Shown one piece after another: positions 16,689 through 25,798 of a stretch of DNA of 64,000 bases. Positions within the stretch are counted from its first letter, which is position 1. Each line of letters begins with the position of its first letter. Source of the DNA: UMGS1279 sp045540715 (GTDB lineage Bacteria > Bacillota > Clostridia > Oscillospirales > Acutalibacteraceae). Below the pieces are notes generated by a model, which was not told the origin of the DNA, made no database searches, and worked only from the letters and a program-made list of their open reading frames with translations. The position numbers and the translations under genes are program-made. The DNA lies in contig JAZQHT010000001.1 of the NCBI GenBank assembly GCA_045540715.1, forward strand, positions 1-64,000. The letters are read 5' to 3'.

Positions 16689-17747
16689 ATGAGTTTAGAA
16701 GGTAAGGTTTACGATTATTTGCAAAAAGCGGTTGATAGCGGCCGCGAAAACGGAATGCAGTTTGTTGTATTTCATAAAGACAAGTGCATAGTAAACGCAA
16801 ACGTTGGTTTTACTGATTTTTCTAAAAAAGAAAAAATTACCGAAGATCATATTTTCCCAATATTCTCAACAACAAAAGGAGTATGCTCAACTTTAGTTCA
16901 CATAATGGCCGAACGTGGACTTATCGACTATAATCAAAAAGTTTCTTATTATTGGCCCAATTTTAAAGCAAACGTTACAGTAGGCCAGGTACTAGGGATG
17001 ACAGCAGGACTCTACCGCGAACCTGCAGATCTAGTTGCTTCTGATTTTTTGGATTGGGACTACATGGCAGAGCGTATGTGCGAACTAACCCCGCTTGAAA
17101 CACCCGGTGTTAACTTTACTTATCACACTATGACTTTTGGTTGGCTTGCGGGGAATCTTGCTTGTTTAGTTACGGGTAAAGATTTTCAAACCCTTTTAGA
17201 AGAAGTAATTAAAATGCCACTAGGCCTTAAAAATCTATACGTTGGAGCTCCAAAAGAAGTAGCCGAAAAGGTTGTAGATATTGTTGACGAGCCTTATGTT
17301 AACGATGGCAAATTCATAATTTCAGATAAGGTTGATATAAATAAAGGTTGGTGCCGAGGTCCTTTTTACGATTGGATGAATACCACGTTAGGCAGAATGA
17401 GTATTGCCCCTGCCGCGAGTGGCGTTTCAACCGCTATGGATATAGCAAAAATGTATGCATCTTTTAATGGCTATAAAAAGTCGTTAATATCAAAAAAACA
17501 ACTTATAAAAGCGTTAGAAGATAATCGTTTTTCTCCACAATGGGGATATAGAGGTTATGGTTATCAGTTTTCTTTTATGGATTCTGATAAAGATTTAAAC
17601 AAAGTTCGCTTTGGCCACAATGGGTATAACGGCTCGTTCGGCTTTTGTGATACTAAAAACGAATTAAGCTTTGCTTTTAATAAAAACTATAAATCAGACA
17701 AAACAATTAATGGTGAAATTTTAAACGAATTTTATAAAATGCTCTAA
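16689..17747 (+). CDS. Serine beta-lactamase-like hydrolase (class C/EstB family)
   Basis: A 352-residue cytoplasmic-looking protein (no signal peptide) of the penicillin-binding-protein fold. The catalytic SxxK motif is STTK (Ser60 to Lys63), the second motif Tyr lies in TYHTMTFGW, and the HxG-type third motif is HNG within RFGHNGYNG near the C-terminus. Family members include esterases and D-aminopeptidases as well as beta-lactamases; lack of a signal peptide argues against a secreted antibiotic-degrading enzyme. ATG at 16689 follows GGGTGA; a longer TTG frame from 16677 has no ribosome site. It heads an operon with an Lrp-type regulator and an aminotransferase, so a role in amino acid or peptide metabolism is possible but inferred. 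Confidence 0.88.
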   Translation: MSLEGKVYDYLQKAVDSGRENGMQFVVFHKDKCIVNANVGFTDFSKKEKITEDHIFPIFSTTKGVCSTLVHIMAERGLIDYNQKVSYYWPNFKANVTVGQVLGMTAGLYREPADLVASDFLDWDYMAERMCELTPLETPGVNFTYHTMTFGWLAGNLACLVTGKDFQTLLEEVIKMPLGLKNLYVGAPKEVAEKVVDIVDEPYVNDGKFIISDKVDINKGWCRGPFYDWMNTTLGRMSIAPAASGVSTAMDIAKMYASFNGYKKSLISKKQLIKALEDNRFSPQWGYRGYGYQFSFMDSDKDLNKVRFGHNGYNGSFGFCDTKNELSFAFNKNYKSDKTINGEILNEFYKML

Positions 17748-17760
17748 AGGAGAATAAAAA

Positions 17761-18243
17761 ATGAACAAACAACTTTTATCACTACTTGCAAAAAACGCGA
17801 GATATTCTTTAAAAGACCTTTCTGTTATGACAGGTCTTAATGAAGATGCTGTAAAAGACGAAATAGCCGATATGGAAAAAGCCGGTTTAATTTGTGGCTA
17901 TAAAGCGGTTATCGACTGGGAAAAATTAGATGGTGCTTACGTTTCTGCACTAATTGAGCTTAAAGTTTCTCCCGAAACAGATACAGGTTTTGAAGAAACT
18001 GCAAAACGTATTATGCGCTATGATGAAGTTGAATCGGTTTATTTAATGAGCGGCGGTTATGATTTATGCGTAATCGTAAAAGGTAAAACCTTCCAAGAGG
18101 TTGCAATGTTCGTTGGTAAGGTTTTAGCACCCATGCATAGCGTTTTATCAACCGCAACACACTTTGTATTACGTCGTTATAAAGAACTTGACGTTATGCT
18201 TCAAGAAAATAACAAAGACGACAGAGGGAGCATTTCGCTGTGA
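17761..18243 (+). CDS. Lrp/AsnC family transcriptional regulator
   Basis: A 160-residue regulator with an N-terminal winged helix (residues about 1-50; KNARYSLKDLSVMTGL is the HTH) and a C-terminal RAM/AsnC ligand-binding domain (about 65-145, with YLMSGGYDLCVIVKGK). Such proteins form octamers that sense amino acids. AAAGGAG precedes the ATG. Its stop overlaps the GTG start of the aminotransferase by four bases, so it very likely controls that gene or senses its substrate; the pairing is common in Clostridia. Confidence 0.93.
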   Translation: MNKQLLSLLAKNARYSLKDLSVMTGLNEDAVKDEIADMEKAGLICGYKAVIDWEKLDGAYVSALIELKVSPETDTGFEETAKRIMRYDEVESVYLMSGGYDLCVIVKGKTFQEVAMFVGKVLAPMHSVLSTATHFVLRRYKELDVMLQENNKDDRGSISL

Positions 18244-19415
18244 TAGATTATAATAAATATTTAAATCCCGAAGCTTTAAATATTAAGCCAAGTGGGATTA
18301 GAAAGTTTTTCGATATAACCGAAACTATGACCGACGTTATATCGTTAGGCGTGGGCGAACCTGATTTTTACACTCCTTGGCATATAAGAAGTGCGGGTAT
18401 TGCTTCGCTTGATAATGGTAAAACAAGATACACCGCTAATCGTGGTATGGAAGAACTAAGAATTGAAATTTGCAGTTTTTTAAAGCGCAAATACAATTTA
18501 GAATATGCACATAAAACCGACGTTGTTGTAACTGTTGGCGGTAGTGAAGCTATTGATTTGGCTATTAGAAGTTTAGTTCGTTCCGGCGATGAGGTGTTAA
18601 TTCCTGAGCCTAGTTTTGTTTGCTATGAGCCAATAGTTAAACTTGCAGGTGGCGTGCCTGTAATTATTGAACTTAAAGCAGATAATAACTTTGTTTTAAC
18701 TGCAGAACAAATTAGAGAAAAGGTTAGTTCTAAAACTAAAGCCTTAATTTTGCCATACCCAGGTAATCCAACAGGTGCAATTATGACGCGTGAAGAACTA
18801 ATGGGAATTAAAGATGAAATTATAAATAACAATCTTTTTGTAATTTCTGATGAAATCTATGCAGAACTTACTTATAGTAACGATAGACATTGTTCTGTTG
18901 CTGAAATTGAAGGCCTAAAAGAAAGAACTATTGTTATTTCAGGCTTTTCTAAAACATATTCAATGACAGGTTGGCGTTTAGGCTATGCAGTAGGGCCAAA
19001 AGAAATTATTTCAGTTATGACTAAAATTCACCAATTTGCAATAATGAGTGCTCCAACAACAAGCCAATATGCCGCTATTGAAGCTTTAAAAAATGGGGAC
19101 AGCGATATTTCAAAAATGAAGGCAGAGTATGATAACCGCAGAAGAATTGTTGTAAACGGTTTTAGAGAAATTGGCCTTGATTGTTTTGAACCCAAAGGTG
19201 CGTTTTACGTTTTCCCGTCTATTAAATCAACCGGCCTTACAAGTGATGAATTTTGCGAAAAACTTTTATACGCTAAAAAGGTTGCATTAGTACCCGGTTC
19301 TGCCTTTGGCGAGTGTGGTGAAGGCTTTGTAAGAGCGTCATATTGCTATAGCGTTGAGCACTTAAAAGAGGCAATTAAAAGAGTTGGCGAGTTTATAAAG
19401 GAGCTTAAAGCTTAA
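18240..19415 (+). CDS. PLP-dependent aminotransferase, class I/II
   Basis: A 391-residue fold-type I aminotransferase. The internal aldimine lysine is Lys238 in SGFSKTYSMTGWRLGY, the cofactor-contacting Asp/Tyr segment is VISDEIYAEL, and PYPGNPTGA carries the conserved Asn. The family covers aspartate, aromatic, branched-chain and N-succinyl-diaminopimelate aminotransferases; the sequence does not let me choose. GTG at 18240 overlaps the stop of the Lrp gene (GTGA). The stop shares a base with the ispE start. Confidence 0.93.
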   Translation: MIDYNKYLNPEALNIKPSGIRKFFDITETMTDVISLGVGEPDFYTPWHIRSAGIASLDNGKTRYTANRGMEELRIEICSFLKRKYNLEYAHKTDVVVTVGGSEAIDLAIRSLVRSGDEVLIPEPSFVCYEPIVKLAGGVPVIIELKADNNFVLTAEQIREKVSSKTKALILPYPGNPTGAIMTREELMGIKDEIINNNLFVISDEIYAELTYSNDRHCSVAEIEGLKERTIVISGFSKTYSMTGWRLGYAVGPKEIISVMTKIHQFAIMSAPTTSQYAAIEALKNGDSDISKMKAEYDNRRRIVVNGFREIGLDCFEPKGAFYVFPSIKSTGLTSDEFCEKLLYAKKVALVPGSAFGECGEGFVRASYCYSVEHLKEAIKRVGEFIKELKA

Positions 19416-20272
19416 TGAGTATAACCGCTTTTGCAAACGCAAAAATTAATTTAACTTTAGACGTTTTAAATAAAAGACCCGATGGTTATCACGATATTGA
19501 TACCGTTATGCAATCAATTTCACTTGCTGATAAACTTTATATTGATATTACAAGTGGTGAAATTGAAGTTACCACAAACGTTAAAACTATTGAAAACCAA
19601 GATAATTTGGTTTATAAAGCAATTTCACTTTTTTTTGAAAGGGCAGAATTACCCGGTGGTGCTAAATGCCACGTTATAAAAAATATTCCGCTTCTTTCGG
19701 GTCTTGGGGGTGGCAGTGCAGATGCGGCGGCTGCAGTATTAGCGCTAAATAAGTACTATAATTACCCTTTAACCCAAGAACAACTTTTAGATATGGCGGT
19801 TTTACTTGGTGCCGACGTTCCTTTCTTTTTAATGGGGGGGACTGTAAGAGCTAAAGGTATAGGCGAAGACTTATACGGCTTAAAGTTCATTGGGGAATAT
19901 AGCGTATTGCTTGTTAAACAAGGCAATAAAACTTCAACCAAAACAATGTACGAAAAAATTGATTCTGTTGGTTTTAAAACTAAAACTTATACAAATGATT
20001 TTATTAAAAAATTGGAAGAGGATTCTGAATTTAAAAATACTATCGGCAATAGATTTTTAGACGTTTTGGATGATAAAGAAGACAAACAAAGATTAATAGA
20101 AAAAATAGCTTCTTTTAATGCAAGTGCGGCAGGCCTTTCGGGAGCTGGCCCTACGGTTTTTGGACTTTTTAAAGATTTTAATGACGCATTTAAAGCATAT
20201 TCTTTTTTTAAAGAAGAAAAAATTGAGTGCTATTTAGCCAAAACTCAAGAAAATGCAATTATAATTGAATAA
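19415..20272 (+). CDS. ispE: 4-diphosphocytidyl-2-C-methyl-D-erythritol kinase
   Basis: A 285-residue GHMP kinase of the non-mevalonate isoprenoid pathway. The start AFANAKINLTLDVLNKRPDGYHDI carries the substrate-binding residues of IspE, and the phosphate loop is LLSGLGGGSADAAA near residues 89-102. The C-terminal GAGPTVFGLF is the third GHMP motif. The ATG overlaps the stop of the aminotransferase gene (TAATG), and a terminator follows whose 3' arm carries the spoIIR ribosome site. Isoprenoid supply for undecaprenyl lipid carriers links it to wall synthesis. Confidence 0.97.
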   Translation: MSITAFANAKINLTLDVLNKRPDGYHDIDTVMQSISLADKLYIDITSGEIEVTTNVKTIENQDNLVYKAISLFFERAELPGGAKCHVIKNIPLLSGLGGGSADAAAAVLALNKYYNYPLTQEQLLDMAVLLGADVPFFLMGGTVRAKGIGEDLYGLKFIGEYSVLLVKQGNKTSTKTMYEKIDSVGFKTKTYTNDFIKKLEEDSEFKNTIGNRFLDVLDDKEDKQRLIEKIASFNASAAGLSGAGPTVFGLFKDFNDAFKAYSFFKEEKIECYLAKTQENAIIIE

Positions 20273-20278
20273 AAAAAT

Positions 20279-20326
20279 ATACCTTCGTCAATATTGTTGT
20301 TACAACAATATGCGGAGGTATTTTTT
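20279..20326 (+). terminator. ispE terminator that embeds the spoIIR ribosome site
   Basis: ATACCTTCGT (20279-20288) pairs imperfectly with GCGGAGGTAT (20312-20321) and ATATTGTTGT (20291-20300) pairs with ACAACAATAT (20302-20311). A six-T run follows. The GGAGGT in the 3' arm is the only ribosome site for spoIIR, so full-length read-through RNA would hide it. Confidence 0.8.
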
Positions 20327-20929
20327 ATGAAAACTAAAAAATTTATTATTGCAGTTTGTATGGGATTGATGGTTAGTATTTTAGTGTCTATGGCTCGTTT
20401 TGATGCTTCTTGCGTTGAAATAAAAGAAAACATTTTAAGACTACATGTTTTAGCTAATTCAGATAGTGAAGAAGATCAAGCATTAAAATTAAAAATTAGA
20501 GATAGAATTTTAGAAGTTGGCGCAGATGCTTTTGAAGATCAAGAAACCTTAATTTTAGCTGAACAAAAGGCAAAAGAAATGTTGCCTATATTCACTGAAG
20601 AAGCTAAAAAAGTTATAAAACAAAACGGTTTTAATTATGATGTAAAAGTAAGTTTATCCAAAGCCTATTTTGAAACAAGGGTATATGAAAATTTTACTTT
20701 GCCTGCAGGGGAGTATAATGCTTTAAAGGTGGTTATTGGTGAAGGTAAAGGTAAAAATTGGTGGTGTGTTATTTTTCCATCAGTCTGTTTACCAACAGCT
20801 ACTAAACAAAATTTAGGTGGATACGTTTCAAATTCTTCTCAAGAAATTACCGACAATGCCCCTAAATATCGCATAAAATTTAAGGTTGTTGAGTGGTACG
20901 AAAGTATAAAAAATGGCCTTTTTAAATAA
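20327..20929 (+). CDS. spoIIR: Stage II sporulation protein R
   Basis: A 200-residue secreted signalling protein. In Bacillus it is made in the forespore under sigma-F and activates the SpoIIGA protease that matures sigma-E in the mother cell. A signal-anchor segment spans about residues 5-22, and the family block ENILRLHVLANSDSEEDQ is followed by LKLKIRDRIL. The longer TTG frame from 20294 would run through the hairpin; ATG at 20327 follows GGAGGT. I could not recognise a sigma-F promoter upstream. It lies after ispE and before rpmE, each with its own signals. Confidence 0.93.
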   Translation: MKTKKFIIAVCMGLMVSILVSMARFDASCVEIKENILRLHVLANSDSEEDQALKLKIRDRILEVGADAFEDQETLILAEQKAKEMLPIFTEEAKKVIKQNGFNYDVKVSLSKAYFETRVYENFTLPAGEYNALKVVIGEGKGKNWWCVIFPSVCLPTATKQNLGGYVSNSSQEITDNAPKYRIKFKVVEWYESIKNGLFK

Positions 20930-20964
20930 TAAAAATAAAAACCTTAAAAAATATAAAAAAAGAC

Positions 20965-20993
20965 TTGCAATTATAGTAATTATGTGATAATAT
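20965..20993 (+). promoter_or_regulatory. Promoter of rpmE
   Basis: TTGCAA (20965-20970) and TAATAT (20988-20993) are 17 bases apart, with the extended element TGA at 20985-20987. Confidence 0.75.
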
Positions 20994-21026
20994 AACACTG
21001 TTAAGATTTTGAAAGGGGTGCCTTAA

Positions 21027-21233
21027 TTGAAGAAGGATATCCATCCAAAGTATGAAGAAACCACAGTAAAATGCGCCTGCGGTAATGAATTCACAACTCG
21101 TTCTACAAAAAAAGACATTCGTCTTGACATATGCTCAAATTGTCATCCGTTCTTTACTGGCAAACAAAAGCTAGTTGACACAGGCGGTCGTGTAGACAGA
21201 TTCAAAAAGCGTTTCCAAATGGATAATAAATAA
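21027..21233 (+). CDS. rpmE: 50S ribosomal protein L31 (zinc-binding type)
   Basis: The 68-residue protein bridges ribosomal subunits. It is the C+ form: zinc ligands are in KCACGNEF and the CSNCHPF pair, and the end FTGKQKLVDTGGRVDRF is diagnostic. The TTG start at 21027 follows GAAAGGGGTG. It has its own promoter and terminator. The C+ form is usually made when zinc is sufficient; no Zur box is obvious. Confidence 0.97.
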   Translation: MKKDIHPKYEETTVKCACGNEFTTRSTKKDIRLDICSNCHPFFTGKQKLVDTGGRVDRFKKRFQMDNK

Positions 21234-21248
21234 TATGCATTTTACACT

Positions 21249-21278
21249 ATCCGCAACGATATTGTTGCGGATTTTTTT
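21249..21278 (+). terminator. Intrinsic terminator after rpmE
   Basis: ATCCGCAAC (21249-21257) pairs perfectly with GTTGCGGAT (21264-21272) around a six-base loop, followed by a seven-T run. Confidence 0.93.
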
Positions 21279-21295
21279 CTTAAAGGGGTGAAATT

Positions 21296-21907
21296 TTGGT
21301 TTATAAAACTATAAAAGAAGCAACAAGTGCAGAAATATCGGTTAAGCGTTCAAGGTTTATTGCCAATATTTCGCCTTGTCAAACACAAAAAGAAGCGGAA
21401 GATTTTATCAAACAAATATCTTCAAAATATCACGATGCAAAACATAATTGTTATGCATATATAACCAAAGATCACGAAAAATTTTCTGATGATCGCGAGC
21501 CCCATGGTACTGCCGGTAAACCAATTTACGACGTTTTAAAATATAACGATATTTGCAATGCTTGTATTGTTGTTACACGTTATTTTGGAGGCATTTTATT
21601 AGGTACCGGTGGCCTTACGCATGCCTATTCTGATGCAGCAAACGAGGCTTTAAATTCTGCTATTAAAATAGAAATGCAACTTTGTTCTTTTTTAAAAGGA
21701 GAGTTTTCATACAAAGATATGTCGTTAATTCAAAACATTTGTAATCAAATGGGGTTGAAGCTTTTAGAAGGGGATTATGGCGAACAAATAACTGCAGTTA
21801 TTGTTGCTAAAAAAGAATTGGAATCGTCAGTTTTAGCAAAAATTGAAGAAAAAAGCTGTGGAAACATAAAATTTGAAAAAATTAAGGAAGAATTTTACTT
21901 TTTTTAA
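21296..21907 (+). CDS. YigZ/IMPACT family protein
   Basis: A 203-residue member of the UPF0029/IMPACT family. The N-terminal domain contains DDREPHGTAGKPI (about 65-77) and the signature VTRYFGGILLGTGGL (about 93-107); the C-terminal part is a DUF1949-like ferredoxin fold. The eukaryotic relative controls Gcn2; the bacterial role is unsettled, with a possible link to ribosomes or RNA. The TTG start follows AAAGGGGTG. It lies between the rpmE terminator and the promoter of the dgt-dnaG operon; its own promoter is not clear. Confidence 0.92.
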   Translation: MVYKTIKEATSAEISVKRSRFIANISPCQTQKEAEDFIKQISSKYHDAKHNCYAYITKDHEKFSDDREPHGTAGKPIYDVLKYNDICNACIVVTRYFGGILLGTGGLTHAYSDAANEALNSAIKIEMQLCSFLKGEFSYKDMSLIQNICNQMGLKLLEGDYGEQITAVIVAKKELESSVLAKIEEKSCGNIKFEKIKEEFYFF

Positions 21908-21923
21908 AGGAATTTTATAATTA

Positions 21924-21953
21924 TTGTCTAATAATATATATAGATAGTATAAT
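21924..21953 (+). promoter_or_regulatory. Promoter of the dgt-dnaG-rpoD operon
   Basis: TTGTCT (21924-21929) and TATAAT (21948-21953) are 18 bases apart, directly before the AAGGGGTGG ribosome site of the dgt-like gene. Confidence 0.65.
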
Positions 21954-21966
21954 AAGGGGTGGTTTT

Positions 21967-22959
21967 TTGACTATTAGAGAAATTACCGAACAAAACGAAA
22001 AACTTATTTTATCAAAAAATGCAAAACTTAGTTGTGAAACAAAGGGAAGAAAAAATCCCGAACCGCTTTGCGAACTAAGAACTGAATTTCAAAGAGATAG
22101 AGATAGAATTATACATAGTAAATCTTTTAGAAGGCTAAAGCACAAAACTCAGGTTTTTTTAGCACCTGAATCTGACCACTATCGTACAAGACTTACTCAC
22201 ACTTTAGAGGTTTCACAAATCGCAAGAACAATTGCTCGTGCATTAAGGCTAAATGAAGATTTAACCGAAGCAATTGCATTGGGACATGATTTAGGGCATA
22301 CTCCGTTTGGACATGCGGGTGAGCGTGCGTTAAATGAAATTGTGCCTGGTGGATTTCGTCACTTTGATCAAAGTGCTAGGGTTTGCGAATTTGTTGAGAA
22401 AAATTTTAAAGGCTTAAATTTAACTAATGAAGTTTTAGATGGTATTAAAAACCATACAAGAGGTGTTCTACCAAACACTCTAGAAGGCCAAATTGTTAGA
22501 ATAGCCGATAAAATTGCCTATATGAACCACGATATTGACGATGCGGTTCGTGGCAACGTTATTAGCGAAGACGATATTAATTTTGATATAAAAGAATATT
22601 TAGGTATTGGCAAAAGCAATCGTATAAATACTTTCGTTACTAACCTAATTCAAAATAGCGATGATTACGTTATTAAATTTGACGATGAGTGTCAAAAACA
22701 TTTTGATACCTTGCACAGATGGCTTTATGATAACGTTTATCTAAATCCTGTTGCAAAAAAAGAAGAATCTAAAGTTTTTGGAATTATTGAGGGATTATTT
22801 AACTACTTCAATGAATTCCCTGATAGATTACCATTAGAATATAGAGTTGATATTGATCGTGATGGCAAAACCGTAGCAATTGCCGACTATATTGCAGGTA
22901 TGACCGATCATTACGCCATTACAGTTTATTCAGATATTTTTATTCCAAAATCTTGGTAA
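21967..22959 (+). CDS. dGTP triphosphohydrolase-like HD protein
   Basis: A 330-residue HD-domain protein of the Dgt family, which splits dNTPs into nucleoside and triphosphate and so tunes DNA precursor pools. The metal ligands are seen in RLTHTLEVSQ and in GHDLGHTPFGHAGE (about 100-113); the start FQRDRDRIIHSKSFRRLKHKTQVF is typical. It is shorter than E. coli Dgt and resembles the form next to dnaG in many Firmicutes. The TTG start follows AAGGGGTGG. The dnaG gene begins 26 bases after its stop, linking nucleotide control with replication priming. Confidence 0.9.
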   Translation: MTIREITEQNEKLILSKNAKLSCETKGRKNPEPLCELRTEFQRDRDRIIHSKSFRRLKHKTQVFLAPESDHYRTRLTHTLEVSQIARTIARALRLNEDLTEAIALGHDLGHTPFGHAGERALNEIVPGGFRHFDQSARVCEFVEKNFKGLNLTNEVLDGIKNHTRGVLPNTLEGQIVRIADKIAYMNHDIDDAVRGNVISEDDINFDIKEYLGIGKSNRINTFVTNLIQNSDDYVIKFDDECQKHFDTLHRWLYDNVYLNPVAKKEESKVFGIIEGLFNYFNEFPDRLPLEYRVDIDRDGKTVAIADYIAGMTDHYAITVYSDIFIPKSW

Positions 22960-22985
22960 AACAAAAAAGAAAGGTGGGGCTATAA

Positions 22986-24746
22986 ATGAGAATTCCGGAC
23001 GAAGTTATTATGGAAATTAAATATCGTAATCCTATTGAAGACGTTATAGCTCCTTACGTTTCATTAAAAAGAGCGGGTAAAAACCTAAAAGGTCTTTGTC
23101 CGTTCCATAGTGAAAAAACACCGTCGTTTACAGTTTATCCCGATAGCAATTCTTATTTTTGCTATGGTTGCGGTAGCGGTGGGGACGTTGTAACCTTTGT
23201 TAAAAACATTGAAAATTTAGATTACGTTGAAGCTTTAAAACTTTTAGCTGAAAGAGGCGGCGTGCAAATTCCCGAAACCGGTTACGACGATTCAATGCTA
23301 AAACTTAAAGCCAAAATTTATGAAATTAATCGTGAAGCGGCAAAGTTTTATTATAACTTTATGTTTACCAAAGAAGGTATGTGGGCATATAAGTATTTAA
23401 CCGATCGCGGCTTAACTAAAGATACCATAACTCATTTTGGTTTGGGTGCTGCACCAGATAGTTGGGACAGCCTATTAAAACACTTAAAATCAAAAGGGTA
23501 TAGCCTTATTGATATGCTAGAGGCCGATGTTATTAAAAAAGGCCCTAAAGGCTATTACGACCGCTTTAGAAATAAAGTTATGTTTCCGATAATAGACCTT
23601 CAAAAAAGGGTAATCGGTTTTTCGGGCAGAAAAAATCCAAACGATACTTTTGAAAAAGCAGGTAAATACATAAACACTGCCGATACTTTAGTTTATAAAA
23701 AAAGTAATCATTTGTTTGGTATGAATCACGCTAAAGCCTACTGCCAAGAAAGAATTATTCTTGTTGAAGGTAATATGGACGTTATTTCGCTTCATCAAGC
23801 AGGTTTTAAAAACACAGTTGCGGCATTAGGTACTGCTTTTACAGATGAACAAGCCCGTCTAATTTCAAGATACACCAATGAAATTGTGCTTATTATGGAT
23901 AGTGATGTGGCAGGTCAAAAAGCAACGGCTAGAGCTTTAAATACTTTATCTGCATTAGGAATAAATATTAGGGTGGTTAATATTCCTGATGGTAAAGACC
24001 CTGATGAATTTATTAAAAACAATGGTGCCGATAAATTTGAAGCATTACTTGAGGGGGCTTCAAGCGATATTGACTATAAGCTTTATAAAGCAGCGGAAGG
24101 TTTAGATTTAAACAAAAACTCGGATAAGGTTATTTATTTAAATAAAGCGGCCGAAGTTTTGGCGGAATCTTCCGATGATATTGCTGTTGACATGTACGCA
24201 GGACGTCTTTCAGAAAAATATGCCGTTAATAAAAATACGATTTTAGAAAAGATTAAAGAAAATAAAGTAAAATTCTCTAAAAAGCGTCGTAATGATGAAA
24301 TTAAAAAGGTTATATCTCCAAAAATTGACAGAGATATGCCTAATCCCGATAGTGTAAAATATAAACGTGCTGTTTCTGCCGAAGAAACAATACTATCGAT
24401 TATTTTAAAACATCCCGACATAATTAAAGGTATTGATATTACGGCTGACGATTTTGTATCAGACTTGTGTAAAAAAATATTTAATAACTTAATAGAACTT
24501 GATGAACGCGGTTCTAATATTGATATTTCTTTAATTGCAAGTGAATATACAGCTAAAGAAATAGGATACATTACTGGTATATCACTAAACAGTGTTATAG
24601 GTGAAAACTATATTCAAATGTTAAATGATGCCATAAATGTTTTAAAAGAAGAAAAACAAAAAGTAACTGATAGCCCGGTTGAGTCTATGGGGGACGAAGA
24701 CTGGAAGACCTATATGAACAATCTAATAGAAAAGAAGGTAAAATAA
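22986..24746 (+). CDS. dnaG: DNA primase
   Basis: A 586-residue primase that lays RNA primers for replication. The N-terminal CHC2-type zinc finger contains CPFHSEKTPSF and CYGCGSGG. The RNA polymerase core follows (about 110-330) with its TOPRIM subdomain, whose catalytic Glu lies in LVEGNMDVISLHQAG and acids in IMDSDVAGQKA. The C-terminal helicase-binding domain runs from about 450. The ATG follows GAAAGGTGGGG. The stop is one base from the rpoD start, the ancient dnaG-rpoD macromolecular-synthesis pairing. Confidence 0.97.
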   Translation: MRIPDEVIMEIKYRNPIEDVIAPYVSLKRAGKNLKGLCPFHSEKTPSFTVYPDSNSYFCYGCGSGGDVVTFVKNIENLDYVEALKLLAERGGVQIPETGYDDSMLKLKAKIYEINREAAKFYYNFMFTKEGMWAYKYLTDRGLTKDTITHFGLGAAPDSWDSLLKHLKSKGYSLIDMLEADVIKKGPKGYYDRFRNKVMFPIIDLQKRVIGFSGRKNPNDTFEKAGKYINTADTLVYKKSNHLFGMNHAKAYCQERIILVEGNMDVISLHQAGFKNTVAALGTAFTDEQARLISRYTNEIVLIMDSDVAGQKATARALNTLSALGINIRVVNIPDGKDPDEFIKNNGADKFEALLEGASSDIDYKLYKAAEGLDLNKNSDKVIYLNKAAEVLAESSDDIAVDMYAGRLSEKYAVNKNTILEKIKENKVKFSKKRRNDEIKKVISPKIDRDMPNPDSVKYKRAVSAEETILSIILKHPDIIKGIDITADDFVSDLCKKIFNNLIELDERGSNIDISLIASEYTAKEIGYITGISLNSVIGENYIQMLNDAINVLKEEKQKVTDSPVESMGDEDWKTYMNNLIEKKVK

Positions 24747-24747
24747 G

Positions 24748-25785
24748 ATGGATGAGAAAGAAAAAGTATTAAAAGCAGACGTAAGTTATAAAGAACCTGA
24801 AATGGATGATGATTTTGCTGAAGAGGTTCCTGATGATTTGGAATCACTTGAAGCAGAACCTCCGGTGCTTGATTTAGATTTTGTAGAACCCACACTTGAC
24901 GACCTTCAATTCGAAGAGATGGAAGCAGAAAATCTTGATGATAGCTTAAATATGGATAATATCGCTTTAGACGACCCTGTTAAAGTGTATTTAAAAGATA
25001 TTGGTAAGGTTCCACTATTACTTGGCGATGAAGAAATTGAACTTGCAATTAAAATTACTGAAGGAGACGTTAATGCAAAGCAACGCTTAACTGAAGCAAA
25101 CCTTCGTTTAGTTGTAAGTATTGCTAAAAAATACGTTGGACGCGGTATGCATTTCTTAGATTTAATTCAAGAAGGTAACGTTGGTTTAATTAAAGCTGTT
25201 GAAAAATTTGACCACACAAAAGGTTTCAAGTTTTCAACCTATGCAACCTGGTGGATTAGACAAGCTATTACTCGTGCTATTGCCGACCAAGCAAGAACTA
25301 TTCGTATTCCTGTTCATATGGTTGAAACTATTAACCGCTTAAAGAAGGTTCAAAGTCAACTATTACACGAAAACGGCAACGAACCAACTGAAGAAATGAT
25401 TGCAGAAAGAATGGACCTTTCTGTTGACCGTGTTCGCGAAATTATGCGTGTTGCACAAGAACCCGTTTCTATGGAAACACCAATAGGCCCCGAAGAAGAT
25501 TCAAGGCTTATGGACTTTATTCGTGATGAAGAAGCATTAGCTCCCGATGAAGCAGCTTTTAAAACCATCACTAATGAAGATATTGATACCGTTTTAAAAA
25601 CATTAACCCATCGTGAAGAACAGGTTATTCGTCTTCGTTTTGGACTAAAAGACGGTCGTTGTCATACATTAGAAGAGGTAGGTAGCGAATTTAACGTTAC
25701 CCGTGAAAGAATTAGACAAATTGAAGCAAAAGCCTTAAGAAAACTACGTCATCCAATTAGAAGTAACAAATTTAAAGATAGATAA
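24748..25785 (+). CDS. rpoD: RNA polymerase primary sigma factor (sigma-A/RpoD)
   Basis: The 345-residue housekeeping sigma factor. After an acidic N-terminus come region 1.2 (DDPVKVYLKDIGKVPLL), region 2 with the -10-reading helix (FDHTKGFKFSTYATWWIRQAITRA), region 3 and region 4 with the -35-reading HTH (TLEEVGSEFNVTRERIRQIEAKALRKLRHP). It reads the TTGACA/TATAAT promoters listed here. The start lies one base after the dnaG stop. An Rrf2-type regulator follows 13 bases later. Confidence 0.98.
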   Translation: MDEKEKVLKADVSYKEPEMDDDFAEEVPDDLESLEAEPPVLDLDFVEPTLDDLQFEEMEAENLDDSLNMDNIALDDPVKVYLKDIGKVPLLLGDEEIELAIKITEGDVNAKQRLTEANLRLVVSIAKKYVGRGMHFLDLIQEGNVGLIKAVEKFDHTKGFKFSTYATWWIRQAITRAIADQARTIRIPVHMVETINRLKKVQSQLLHENGNEPTEEMIAERMDLSVDRVREIMRVAQEPVSMETPIGPEEDSRLMDFIRDEEALAPDEAAFKTITNEDIDTVLKTLTHREEQVIRLRFGLKDGRCHTLEEVGSEFNVTRERIRQIEAKALRKLRHPIRSNKFKDR

Positions 25786-25798
25786 CTGGTGAATTTTT

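Noticed and set aside
24134..24571. 145-codon minus-strand frame inside dnaG
   Set aside because: Lies wholly within a conserved gene, has no ribosome site and has shadow-type composition rich in Ser and Leu.
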